A DNA stretch of 10,549 nt from Phycisphaerae bacterium (GTDB lineage Bacteria; Planctomycetota; Phycisphaerae; JAJVII01): assembly GCA_028706835.1 (NCBI GenBank), contig JAQTVL010000099.1, forward strand, positions 1 to 10,549, written 5' to 3'. The notes beneath the pieces are model-generated. The model saw only the letters and a list, made by a program, of their open reading frames with translations. It was not told the origin of the DNA and ran no database searches. A program made the position numbers and the translations under genes. This document shows positions 1-6,161 of the stretch, one piece after another. Each line of letters opens with the position of its first letter. Within the stretch, counting starts at the first letter, position 1.

Positions 1-61
1 GGGGTTGGCCGGATCGTTGCCCCGCGCCGAAGGTGGACGTGAAAAGCGGGGCCTTCGTCCC
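1..61. repeat. Long direct repeat, copy 1 (truncated by window edge)
   Basis: These 61 bases are identical to 3172-3232. The match begins at the first base of the window, so it may extend further left. About 41 bases of it (1-41) are not part of the REP-like core and occur in no other repeat copy here. The match ends in a one-base indel, after which about 11 bases agree again. Confidence 0.9.
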
Positions 62-91
62 CGCACTCCAAAGGCCCCGGCTTGCCGGGGC
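42..91 (-). repeat. REP-like double hairpin, copy A; possible terminator for the minus-strand gene
   Basis: Read on the minus strand this is hairpin 1 (stem 74-81 with 84-91, 8 bp), then TTTGGAGT, then hairpin 2 (stem 46-51 with 59-64, 6 bp), then TTTT. It belongs to the same family as the copies between 2504 and 3264. It lies just downstream of the stop codon at 115-117, so the second hairpin plus its T run could end transcription of that gene (inference). Confidence 0.7.
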
Positions 92-114
92 GAAGGGGAG
101 GCGCGATTAAGCGC

Positions 115-2397
115 TCAGTCGCATAGGACGTGACGCAGGATCGCGCCGAGGACCTGCTCGGAGGCGGGCACGTCGAAGCCCGCGATGCCCACATGCCGCA
201 GGCCCGCAAGGCCGGCGGTCAGGTCAAACGGGAACAGGATCACCCTCCCCTTGCCGGCGGTGGCCGTCCGGCACTCCATTGGGCGATTGGCGCGTGGCAG
301 GGTGAACCGGCCGCGATACCAGACTTTGCCGCTCGGGTCCATCGGCGCGGCCCGCAGGAATTCCGGGACGTTCGTCTGCAACGGCCCGAACATCTCCGTC
401 AGCACGGCCTGGGCGCTCTCGGCGAACTCGGCCCGGCCGGCTGCGGCGTCGACGATCAGCAGGCCGCCGGCTGCCACGTATCGCTTAAGGTTTGCCCGCT
501 GCCGAACCGTCAGTTGCAGGGCCCGCGTGCCGGTCAGGTGAACCAGCGGCACGTCGGCTGGGCGAACCGGCTTGGCGAAGTCCAGTGCCTTGGTGTCGAC
601 GGCCACTCTATGGGTGCTACGCATCCGGCGGTCGGCCCGCGACCACGCGCCCGGCTCGGGGTCCCACTGCGTCGTGGCGACGCCCCACTTCAACCGCCCG
701 ACGGTGACGCGGGCGACCGCGTCCCGGCCGACGATCGGCGGTTGGTAGGAGAACGCTGACCCTCGCCCGGTCGCGTACATCATTGCGCTGCCTGCCAATT
801 CAAAATCGCCCCGGTTGGTCGCGATCTGGCTCTGGTTCCAACTGCGACTGAGATCCCGACCTGACAGCAGCACCAACGTTCTCACGTCGGTATCCAGCGA
901 TTCGATCTTGGCCAACCCGCCACGATTACGCGAACTACCCAACTGGAACTGAATGTTGGCCAGCGGACGCTCCGCCGTCATCGGCTTGAAACTCAGTTCC
1001 GGGAAGAGTTCAGCCATCAACCCACGGATCGACGCCAGGAATGCCGCGTTGCCGTCGGTCGCGTTGGCCACGATCAGGCCACCGCGGAGCACATACTCCT
1101 TGAGCGTCGCCTTCTGCGCGGGGGTGAATTGGAGCGGCTTTCGCCCGTTGACCAGCAGCAACGGCGTCTCGGCCAACGCCTCGGGTGGGGCGTCGATCGA
1201 GACCTGCTGCCAGGCGTAGGAAGTCGAGTAGACTCTGCCGAGCCAGTCCGTCAGCCTGGCGGCATTCAACGGCCAATCGTCGGACTCCCCGGCTGATCCG
1301 TACATCAATCGGCCAATGACCAGCGGTGCTCGCATCGACGCGAGCGTTTCCATCGCGACCGCGGTCTCGATGGTCGGTCCCCTCCACGGGCCCACCCACT
1401 CGAACGCGCCATCCGGCCTGCGGCCCAGCCGCAAGGTCTGCTCGCGGCAGATCGCCCGCCAATCGTGCCGCCCGAAGTATTTCATGCCGCTGGCCTGGCC
1501 CAACTGGTGGGCGAAGCGCAGGTTCATGACGGGCCAGCGCATCGGGCAGCCGGCCAACGTCTTCGCCCCAGGGTCGAAGTGCCTGTCCAACCACTCGAAC
1601 CCGCGCGACACCGCGTTGGCCAATTCCTTGCTCGGGTGGCCGTAGGTATTCCCGTCACCGGTGTAGTATTGCTCCCAGATCGTAAACAGCGCCGCCAGGG
1701 TTTCCGCCTGCTCAGATCGGCCAGCAAGCTGGACCGACAGCGGCCAGCCGCCGTCCTTGTTCTGGGCATCGAGCAGCGCACCCATCGTCAGCATCCAATA
1801 CTTCGCCGGCAACGCCACGCCCATGCGGGCAAGGGCGCCCATGCCCACGACCGCCTCCGCGGTCGCAAGCACCTCGCCCGCCCCCGGCGCGTCGTTATCC
1901 TTGGCATTGGCCCGGATGACCTCCGGGTAGGTCCCGTCCTTTCGGATCGCGTTCAGCAGCCACGTCTTCGTGTCGGCCAGCCGCTTCCGGTCGGCCAAAT
2001 GGCCCATCCACCCGGACTGCGTTTGGGCTCGCAGGGCGTGGAAGAAGACGTTGGGCGACTGGAAGTTGTCGAGCCAGTCAGTCGCCTTCTTGATGCGCGA
2101 GTCCTGGGGATTTTCCCGCGCCGCCAGCAGCGCGTCGAGCGTCAGGGCCGTACGGATGCCGCCGTCGGGCGGACGGGCTTCGTCAGCGGTTTCCCAGCTT
2201 CCGTTCGGCTGCTGCCGGACGAGGAGGGCCTGCACGGCTGCGCCGATGGCCTGATCGGCCACGTACTCAGTCGGCTGTGTCGTTCGCGTTTGCCATGTTG
2301 CGAGCTTAGGTGAATGCGGCTGCGGCGGCTGGGCGCAGCCGAACGCGACGCCGACGGCGATCAGTGCCACGATGAGCGAGCCGATGCGGCTGGGCAT
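115..2397 (-). CDS. Lipoprotein with alpha/alpha-toroid (prenyltransferase-like) region and tandem DUF4159 domains
   Basis: A 760-residue protein from the ATG at 2397. The open frame runs up to a TTG at 2457, but that codon coincides with the likely -35 box. The ATG instead gives a clean lipoprotein signal: hydrophobic residues 5-19 and a lipobox AFGC with Cys21, so export and lipid anchoring are expected. Residues about 46-340 carry repeated helix pairs with QxxxGxW-type motifs (QQPNGSWE; QNKDGGWPL), as in squalene-cyclase or prenyltransferase-like alpha/alpha toroids. Two DUF4159-type modules follow, about 358-550 and 565-760. Each has the hallmark L(K)xYVxxGGLxxxxA motif (LKEYVLRGGLIVANA; LKRYVAAGGLLIVDA) of this class-I glutamine-amidotransferase-like fold. 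No catalytic triad is evident, so the modules probably bind something rather than catalyse. No enzymatic role can be assigned. It is divergent from the response regulator at 3489. Confidence 0.88.
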   Translation of the reverse strand: MPSRIGSLIVALIAVGVAFGCAQPPQPHSPKLATWQTRTTQPTEYVADQAIGAAVQALLVRQQPNGSWETADEARPPDGGIRTALTLDALLAARENPQDSRIKKATDWLDNFQSPNVFFHALRAQTQSGWMGHLADRKRLADTKTWLLNAIRKDGTYPEVIRANAKDNDAPGAGEVLATAEAVVGMGALARMGVALPAKYWMLTMGALLDAQNKDGGWPLSVQLAGRSEQAETLAALFTIWEQYYTGDGNTYGHPSKELANAVSRGFEWLDRHFDPGAKTLAGCPMRWPVMNLRFAHQLGQASGMKYFGRHDWRAICREQTLRLGRRPDGAFEWVGPWRGPTIETAVAMETLASMRAPLVIGRLMYGSAGESDDWPLNAARLTDWLGRVYSTSYAWQQVSIDAPPEALAETPLLLVNGRKPLQFTPAQKATLKEYVLRGGLIVANATDGNAAFLASIRGLMAELFPELSFKPMTAERPLANIQFQLGSSRNRGGLAKIESLDTDVRTLVLLSGRDLSRSWNQSQIATNRGDFELAGSAMMYATGRGSAFSYQPPIVGRDAVARVTVGRLKWGVATTQWDPEPGAWSRADRRMRSTHRVAVDTKALDFAKPVRPADVPLVHLTGTRALQLTVRQRANLKRYVAAGGLLIVDAAAGRAEFAESAQAVLTEMFGPLQTNVPEFLRAAPMDPSGKVWYRGRFTLPRANRPMECRTATAGKGRVILFPFDLTAGLAGLRHVGIAGFDVPASEQVLGAILRHVLCD

Positions 2398-2426
2398 GTT
2401 GACCCCCGAGCAAGGAACCCAGGGCC

Positions 2427-2457
2427 AGTATACCGCGAAAGTGGCGGTCCGGGGCAA
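2427..2457 (-). promoter_or_regulatory. Candidate sigma70-type promoter for the DUF4159 gene
   Basis: On the minus strand, TATACT (2427-2432) is preceded by TTGCCC (2452-2457). The spacer is 19 nt, longer than ideal. A start site near 2420 would leave a leader of roughly 25 nt before the ATG at 2397. The G-rich run CGGGGG just upstream of that ATG could serve as a weak ribosome binding site. The placement supports 2397 over the TTG at 2457. Confidence 0.4.
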
Positions 2458-2503
2458 GAGGAATGGAGGGGAAACAAGGCATCTGTCCCTGATTGTGCGG
2501 TCT

Positions 2504-2554
2504 TCGCCCGCGCAGCGGGCTTTGGAGTGCGCGGGACGAAGGCCCCGCTTTCGC
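2504..2554 (+). repeat. REP-like double hairpin, copy B
   Basis: Hairpin 1 has stem 2506-2511 with 2515-2520 and a GCA loop. TTTGGAGT follows, then imperfect hairpin 2 (2529-2548) and TTTCG. The 51 bases are identical to copy F at 3065-3115. It forms a convergent pair with copy C. Confidence 0.85.
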
Positions 2555-2677
2555 CCGCAGCGCCGACGATGGGGTGCGATCCAAATCGCGGGACAGATAC
2601 CTCATTTCCCCGCCGGCCTTCGCGTGACGGGTGCTGTGCGGAACTCGTCCGGTGTTCCGTGCGTTTCGTCGCCGCCC

Positions 2678-2763
2678 AAAGCGGGGCCTTCGTCCCACGC
2701 ACTCCAAAAGCAGGCTGCGCCTGCGGAAGATGAGGGCGCTGGCAGCAGAAGGGGCTGCGGGAC
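2678..2763 (-). repeat. REP-like double hairpin, copy C, with shared tail
   Basis: Inverted relative to copy B. Hairpin 1 has stem GCAGGC (2710-2715) with GCCTGC (2719-2724), where copy B has GCCCGC with GCGGGC, so both arms have changed together. Similarity to copy G continues for roughly 35-40 bases past the hairpin (GAAGATGA, then GCAGAAGGGGCTGCG), so the mobile unit may be about 90 bp. Confidence 0.8.
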
Positions 2764-2776
2764 GGGGGAGCGCGCA

Positions 2777-2797
2777 CCCGGAACCTATGGTTCCGGG
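2777..2797. repeat. Perfect 9-bp palindrome with TAT loop
   Basis: CCCGGAACC (2777-2785), loop TAT, GGTTCCGGG (2789-2797). No T run follows on either strand, so it is not an obvious terminator. It looks like a second, unrelated palindromic repeat family in the same gap. Confidence 0.6.
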
Positions 2798-2862
2798 CTT
2801 GGCCGGGGGTGGAAGGGGGGACAGGCACGCTCAGGAAGAAAGCCTCCACGAATTCTTCGTCG

Positions 2863-2897
2863 TTTGTGGAGTGCGGTAGCGAAGCTACCGCTTTGCG
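2863..2897 (+). repeat. REP-like hairpin, copy D (single-hairpin variant)
   Basis: TTTGTGGAGT is followed by a perfect 8-bp stem GCGGTAGC (2873-2880), loop GAA, GCTACCGC (2884-2891), and CTTTG. It has the same GGAG foot and TTT end as the other copies but a different inner stem sequence. It lacks the upstream hairpin 1. Confidence 0.75.
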
Positions 2898-2921
2898 GAG
2901 CAATCACGCCATCTGCACCGA

Positions 2922-2957
2922 CCCAAAGCGGGAGCTGCGCTCCCGCACTCCACAAAA
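2922..2957 (-). repeat. REP-like hairpin, copy E (single-hairpin variant)
   Basis: Inverted partner of copy D. The stem GCGGGAGC (2928-2935) pairs over 8 bp with GCTCCCGC (2939-2946) around a TGC loop, and the GGAG foot reads CTCC at 2948-2951 on the plus strand. The arms differ from copy D in a compensatory way. Confidence 0.75.
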
Positions 2958-3006
2958 AGGCGGACGTGGGATGCTCCCACCACGTCTTGCCGCACCCGTT
3001 CCGTCT

Positions 3007-3051
3007 GCCCTGAGTTTGCCTGCCTTGAGCTTGTCGAAGCGGTCGAATGGG
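3007..3051. repeat. Copy of a widespread interspersed repeat (CTTGAGCTTGTCGAAG type)
   Basis: The segment contains CCCTGAGTTTGCCTG and then CCTTGAGCTTGTCGAAGC (3023-3040). Its minus-strand translation gives FDKLKAG. From general knowledge, peptides of the FDKLRAG type are a familiar translation artefact of an intergenic repeat found in many unrelated bacterial genomes. The assignment rests on recall of that motif, not on a search. Confidence 0.55.
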
Positions 3052-3064
3052 ACGGGTCCGGTCA

Positions 3065-3115
3065 TCGCCCGCGCAGCGGGCTTTGGAGTGCGCGGGACGA
3101 AGGCCCCGCTTTCGC
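3065..3115 (+). repeat. REP-like double hairpin, copy F
   Basis: Identical over 51 bases to copy B (2504-2554). It has hairpin 1 with a GCA loop, TTTGGAGT, then the imperfect second hairpin and TTTCGC. It is convergent with copy G. Confidence 0.85.
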
Positions 3116-3171
3116 TTACTGACGCGAGCAGTGAATGCGACAAACGGCGCCGAACAGCACGCGGGAGGCAG

Positions 3172-3232
3172 GGGGTTGGCCGGATCGTTGCCCCGCGCCG
3201 AAGGTGGACGTGAAAAGCGGGGCCTTCGTCCC
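3172..3232. repeat. Long direct repeat, copy 2
   Basis: Identical to window positions 1-61. It runs into REP-like copy G, which shares its last bases. Copies 1 and 2 lie in direct orientation about 3.17 kb apart and bracket the whole DUF4159 gene. Confidence 0.9.
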
Positions 3233-3296
3233 ACGCACTCCAAAAGCGGGCTGCGCCCGCGAAGATGAAGGGGGCTGGCCGCAGAAGGGGCTGCGA
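3213..3296 (-). repeat. REP-like double hairpin, copy G, with shared tail
   Basis: Inverted partner of copy F. Hairpin 1 has stem GCGGGC (3246-3251) with GCCCGC (3255-3260) around a TGC loop. The core is followed by the same 35-40 base tail seen after copy C, ending GCAGAAGGGGCTGCG. Confidence 0.8.
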
Positions 3297-3448
3297 GTCA
3301 ACGACCTCATCCATCGTTTCGAATTCGCCCCTTGCTCCGATAATTTCCGCGTTTTTCGGGCGGGTCGCGGACACGAACGATTCGCCGGTTTTCGTCCTTA
3401 AGTAGGGGTCCGGCTTGTCCGAAACACTGGTGGAGACCTTTGCCTGTA

Positions 3449-3464
3449 ACGGGCTTGTGCCCGT
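3449..3464. repeat. Small hairpin in the leader of the response regulator
   Basis: ACGGGC (3449-3454), loop TTGT, GCCCGT (3459-3464). It lies 11 bases upstream of the Shine-Dalgarno sequence. It could be a relic of the CACGGGCA-type palindrome seen at 9179, or a leader structure; the sequence alone does not decide. Confidence 0.4.
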
Positions 3465-3488
3465 GCCCTAGACCTGGAGGGGTCCTGC

Positions 3489-4058
3489 ATGGTCAGCAAT
3501 CGCATCGATCCGTTGCAGTTCAAGAACCAGCCGGCGGCTGAGCCGGAGGTGCAGGCTGATATCCTCGTCGTCGATGACGACCTGGACCTGGCCGACTTCC
3601 TCGGGCGGCGGGCGCTGGAGTATTTCGACAAGGCGGTGCTGCTGGCGGGGTCGCTGGAAGAGGCGAATGCGGCGCTGGACGACCACAAGCCGAAAATCGT
3701 GCTGGTCGACATGCTGCTGCCCGACGGCGACGGGACGGACCTGCTGCTGCGGCTGCAACGCGACGACGTGCCGGCGGTGGCGGTGGTGACCGGGGCGCCC
3801 AGCCTGTATCGGGCGACGGTGGCGATGCACGCCCGGGCGGTGGACTTTATCACCAAGCCGTTCACCGAGGAGCAGGTGACCGGGGCGTTCGAGCGGCTGG
3901 CCCGGCGGCTGGCGGAGCACGAAGAGGTCGAACGGCTCCGGCTGCACGCGGCGGTGGCGGACGAGGCGAACCAGCAACTGCGGATGAAGGTCGATATCCT
4001 GTGCAAGGACCTGGTACACGGGTATCAGACGCTGGTGACGCGGATGGCGGGGAACTGA
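3489..4058 (+). CDS. Stand-alone response regulator (receiver domain plus C-terminal helical tail)
   Basis: A 189-residue protein started by ATG at 3489, with Shine-Dalgarno GGAGGGG at 3476-3482 and 6-nt spacing. The receiver domain spans about residues 22-140. It shows the acidic cluster VVDDD (Asp29-31), the predicted phosphoacceptor Asp74 in LVDMLLPDGDG, the switch Thr101 in VVTGAP, and the conserved Lys123 in TKPF. The switch aromatic position is unclear. After the receiver there is no DNA-binding or enzymatic output domain, only a charged, probably coiled-coil tail (about 126-189) ending DILCKDLVHGYQTLVTRM. It may therefore signal through protein contact or as a phosphorelay intermediate. 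No histidine kinase is adjacent. Codon use is strongly G-ending. A strong terminator follows, so it is probably monocistronic. The receiver call is firm; its partner and output are unknown. Confidence 0.92.
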   Translation: MVSNRIDPLQFKNQPAAEPEVQADILVVDDDLDLADFLGRRALEYFDKAVLLAGSLEEANAALDDHKPKIVLVDMLLPDGDGTDLLLRLQRDDVPAVAVVTGAPSLYRATVAMHARAVDFITKPFTEEQVTGAFERLARRLAEHEEVERLRLHAAVADEANQQLRMKVDILCKDLVHGYQTLVTRMAGN

Positions 4059-4120
4059 GGAGGAACGGGGGTCAGGGGGCGGGGACTGGACAGGACGCGG
4101 GGGACACGGGTGGAACCGAT

Positions 4121-4158
4121 GCCCAGGGATCGCAATCCCTGGGCTTTTTCTTTTTTTT
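4121..4158 (+). terminator. Strong intrinsic terminator after the response regulator
   Basis: A 9-bp perfect stem GCCCAGGGA (4121-4129) with TCCCTGGGC (4136-4144) around TCGCAA, followed directly by TTTTTCTTTTTTTT (4145-4158). It is 62 nt past the stop codon and isolates the response regulator from the next gene. Confidence 0.92.
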
Positions 4159-4161
4159 GTC

Positions 4162-4210
4162 CGACCCCCGAACCCCTGCCCCCGACCTCCGAACCCCGAC
4201 CCCCGATCCC
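4162..4210. repeat. Imperfect short tandem repeat of C tracts (G4-prone on minus strand)
   Basis: Degenerate units of the type GACCCCCGAACCCC are repeated across about 50 bases just after the terminator. The minus strand has more than four runs of four or five G with short loops. A matching G-rich stretch lies on the plus strand at 4067-4103, on the other side of the terminator. Confidence 0.55.
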
Positions 4211-4227
4211 TTCTCATTCATCAATAA

Positions 4228-4255
4228 TTGACGGCGGGATATGATTCCCTATAAT
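4228..4255 (+). promoter_or_regulatory. Near-consensus sigma70-type promoter for the TolC-family gene
   Basis: TTGACG (4228-4233), a 16-nt spacer, and a perfect TATAAT (4250-4255). The expected start site is near 4262, giving a leader of about 44 nt to the ATG at 4306. It lies in a locally AT-rich patch of a GC-rich sequence, which strengthens the call. Confidence 0.8.
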
Positions 4256-4305
4256 CGGGGGCGACACGGATGTCCTGTACGCTGCCTTCGGAAAGGCGAC
4301 GCGCC

Positions 4306-5961
4306 ATGACCCCACTCCGATTCGCGACTCTGGCTGCTGCGTGCCTGATCGGCTTGCTGCCGGCTTGCGACCGCCATGACGTCGATATCGACGCGGTGAC
4401 CGAGATCTACCGCCATCGCATCGCGCAGATGCCCAAGACGGTGCAGCCGCGGCTGGCCCGGCCCACGCGGGCGGGCACGACGCAGATGGACACGAGCCAG
4501 CCTGACGCGATGACGCAGGCGGCGATGGGGGAGCGCAAGGCGGGGTCGATCATGCGGCTGAGCTTGCAGGAGACGCTGCGGCGGGCGCTGGCGAACAGCC
4601 TGGATATCAAGGTGGAAAGCTACTCGCCGGGGATCGCGGCGCAGGACGTGATCGCGGCGGAGGCGGCGTTCGACGCGGTGATCTTCGCGGACGGGCAGTT
4701 CTCGAAGCTGGACTCGGGGAGCAACAGCACGATCGCGGGGATGACCGGGGAGAGCGAGTCCCGCAACGGGGACTTCGGGTTCAAGAAGACGATGGCGACG
4801 GGGGGGCAGTTCTCGGCGACGTACAAGGCGAACCGGCTTTGGGCGGAGCAGCCGCTCCAGCGGTTCAACCCGCACTACGAGAACGACGCGACGCTGCAAT
4901 TGACGCAGCCGCTGCTGAAGAACGCCGGGGTGGATGTGAACCGGGCTCAAATTCGAGTAAACGCGAATAAACGCGAGGCGGCACAGTATGGCTTCCGCAA
5001 GAAGGTGATCGACACGCTGGCCCAGGTCGAACAGGGGTATTGGCAGCTCTTCCTTGCGCGGCAATCGCTGGCGTTGGGGCAAGAGCTGCTGGCCCGCACC
5101 GAAATGACCCATGCCCGCGTCGTGGAGCGGCTGCAATGGGACGCATTGCCGGTAAACGTGAGCCAGGCGGCGTCGGCAGTGGCCTCGCGGCGGGCAAACG
5201 TGATTCGGCTGGCGGCGGACGTTCGAGACGCGGAGGATCAGCTCAAGAACCTGTTGAACGATCCGGCGTTGCCGCTGACCACCGACATCGCGCTGATCCC
5301 GGTTGATGAGCCGGTAACCGAGGAGCTGGCAGCCGATCCGCAGCGCGAACTGTGGACGGCATTGGAGAATCGCCCGGAATTGTTCGAGGCCAGACTAAAC
5401 GTAGCCAATGCCAACATCGCCCGTGGCGTGGCTAGGAACCAGCAGTTGCCAAAGCTGGATATGTTCCTCCAATGGAACCTGAACGGGCTGCGAGAGAACT
5501 TCCCCGAGACCAACGAGCAGATACTCCACGGCGACTTGCAGGATTACGTCGTGGGCGTGTCGTTCGAGTTCCCGATCGGCAACCGCGCGGCCAACGCGAA
5601 CTATCGCAAGAGCTCACTCCAAGTAGATCAGGCGGTTACGTCGTATCACAAGGCCGTCAGCGATGTAATGCTCCAAATCCAGGTGGCTTTGCGCGACGTT
5701 CAGACCAGTTATCGCGAGATCGTCTCCAACCGCGACGCGGTTCGGGCCGCCACAGAGAACCTGTCCGCCCTTATCGCACGGCGAGTCGGCATGACGCCCG
5801 AGTATCTCAACCTCGAGCTCCAGACGCAGGAGACCCAGGCCAACGCCCGCCGGGCCTTGCTCGGCGCCATCGCCAACTACAACATCGCCATCGTCAAGCT
5901 CGAACAGGCCAAGGGCACCCTGCTCCAGTATGATCGCGTCGAGCTCGCCGCCGAGCCATGA
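4306..5961 (+). CDS. TolC-family outer-membrane efflux lipoprotein
   Basis: A 551-residue protein of the outer membrane efflux protein (OEP/TolC) family, which forms the trimeric channel through the outer membrane for RND, ABC or MFS transporters. The start at 4306 has GAAAGG at 4291-4296 upstream and places a signal peptide with lipobox LPAC (Cys21) at the N-terminus. An in-frame ATG at 4270 adds 12 charged residues and lies within about 8 nt of the predicted transcript start, so it is unlikely. A linker of about 60 residues follows. The first OEP repeat (about 85-320) opens with LSLQETLRRALANS and has long helices rich in Ala, Gln and Arg. The second (about 340-545) ends with the typical ANYNIAIVKLEQAKGTLL. 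No inner-membrane pump or periplasmic adaptor lies beside it in the window. Codon use shifts from G-ending in the first 600 bp to C-ending at the 3' end. Confidence 0.9.
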   Translation: MTPLRFATLAAACLIGLLPACDRHDVDIDAVTEIYRHRIAQMPKTVQPRLARPTRAGTTQMDTSQPDAMTQAAMGERKAGSIMRLSLQETLRRALANSLDIKVESYSPGIAAQDVIAAEAAFDAVIFADGQFSKLDSGSNSTIAGMTGESESRNGDFGFKKTMATGGQFSATYKANRLWAEQPLQRFNPHYENDATLQLTQPLLKNAGVDVNRAQIRVNANKREAAQYGFRKKVIDTLAQVEQGYWQLFLARQSLALGQELLARTEMTHARVVERLQWDALPVNVSQAASAVASRRANVIRLAADVRDAEDQLKNLLNDPALPLTTDIALIPVDEPVTEELAADPQRELWTALENRPELFEARLNVANANIARGVARNQQLPKLDMFLQWNLNGLRENFPETNEQILHGDLQDYVVGVSFEFPIGNRAANANYRKSSLQVDQAVTSYHKAVSDVMLQIQVALRDVQTSYREIVSNRDAVRAATENLSALIARRVGMTPEYLNLELQTQETQANARRALLGAIANYNIAIVKLEQAKGTLLQYDRVELAAEP

Positions 5962-6036
5962 TTCGCCGCCGCCGTCCGCCCCGCCCTGACGTGCCTCGTC
6001 GATCCCTGCCCGCCTGACGCCTCGCTGCGAATCTGT

Positions 6037-6064
6037 TTGCAAAACCGACGCCGATGACTAGAAT
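6037..6064 (+). promoter_or_regulatory. Candidate promoter for the phosphodiesterase operon
   Basis: TTGCAA (6037-6042), a 16-nt spacer, TAGAAT (6059-6064). The start site would be near 6071, with a leader of about 90 nt that contains the stem-loop at 6089-6128. An overlapping TTGACT at 6069 has no good -10 box at the right distance. Confidence 0.4.
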
Positions 6065-6088
6065 CGCCTTGACTATAGGGTGCGTAGT

Positions 6089-6128
6089 TACAAAACGCTC
6101 CCCGGCTACACCGGGGTTCTTGTTTGTA
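6089..6128 (+). promoter_or_regulatory. Two-tier stem-loop in the leader of the phosphodiesterase gene
   Basis: The inner stem CCCCGG (6100-6105) pairs with CCGGGG (6111-6116) around CTACA. The outer arms TACAAAAC (6089-6096) and GTTTGTA (6122-6128) also pair, with one bulged A. It could be a leader element, a partial terminator or another mobile palindrome; no T run follows the inner stem closely enough for a clear terminator. Confidence 0.45.
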
Positions 6129-6161
6129 CAGGTTCCAGGCCGTTAGTAAGGGCAACCACTC

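Larger units (their letters stand above)
2398..3488. other. Divergent intergenic region packed with palindromic repeats, no convincing gene
   Basis: About 1.1 kb between the minus-strand DUF4159 gene and the plus-strand response regulator. Every open frame here translates the repeats themselves: the same short peptides recur in several frames and on both strands, and none has a good start context or a recognisable domain. The content is three convergent pairs of REP-like double hairpins, an isolated 9-bp palindrome, a copy of a common interspersed repeat near 3007, the second copy of the 61-bp direct repeat, and about 200 bp of plain leader before 3489. Confidence 0.8.

Noticed and set aside
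2504..3296. CRISPR array
   Set aside because: The repeats alternate in orientation, have unequal spacing (15 to over 120 bp) and differ in sequence. There are no regular spacers and no cas genes.
3316..3344. Promoter for the response regulator using GATAAT at 3339-3344
   Set aside because: The -10-like box is fair, but the hexamers 16-17 nt upstream (TTTCGA or GTTTCG) match the -35 consensus poorly, so it is not listed as a feature.
2306..3401. Multiple open frames of 64-213 codons in the repeat-rich gap
   Set aside because: They share peptide fragments such as ECAGRRPRF and GVRGTKAPL because they translate the same palindromes in different frames and strands. None has a supporting ribosome binding site or domain.
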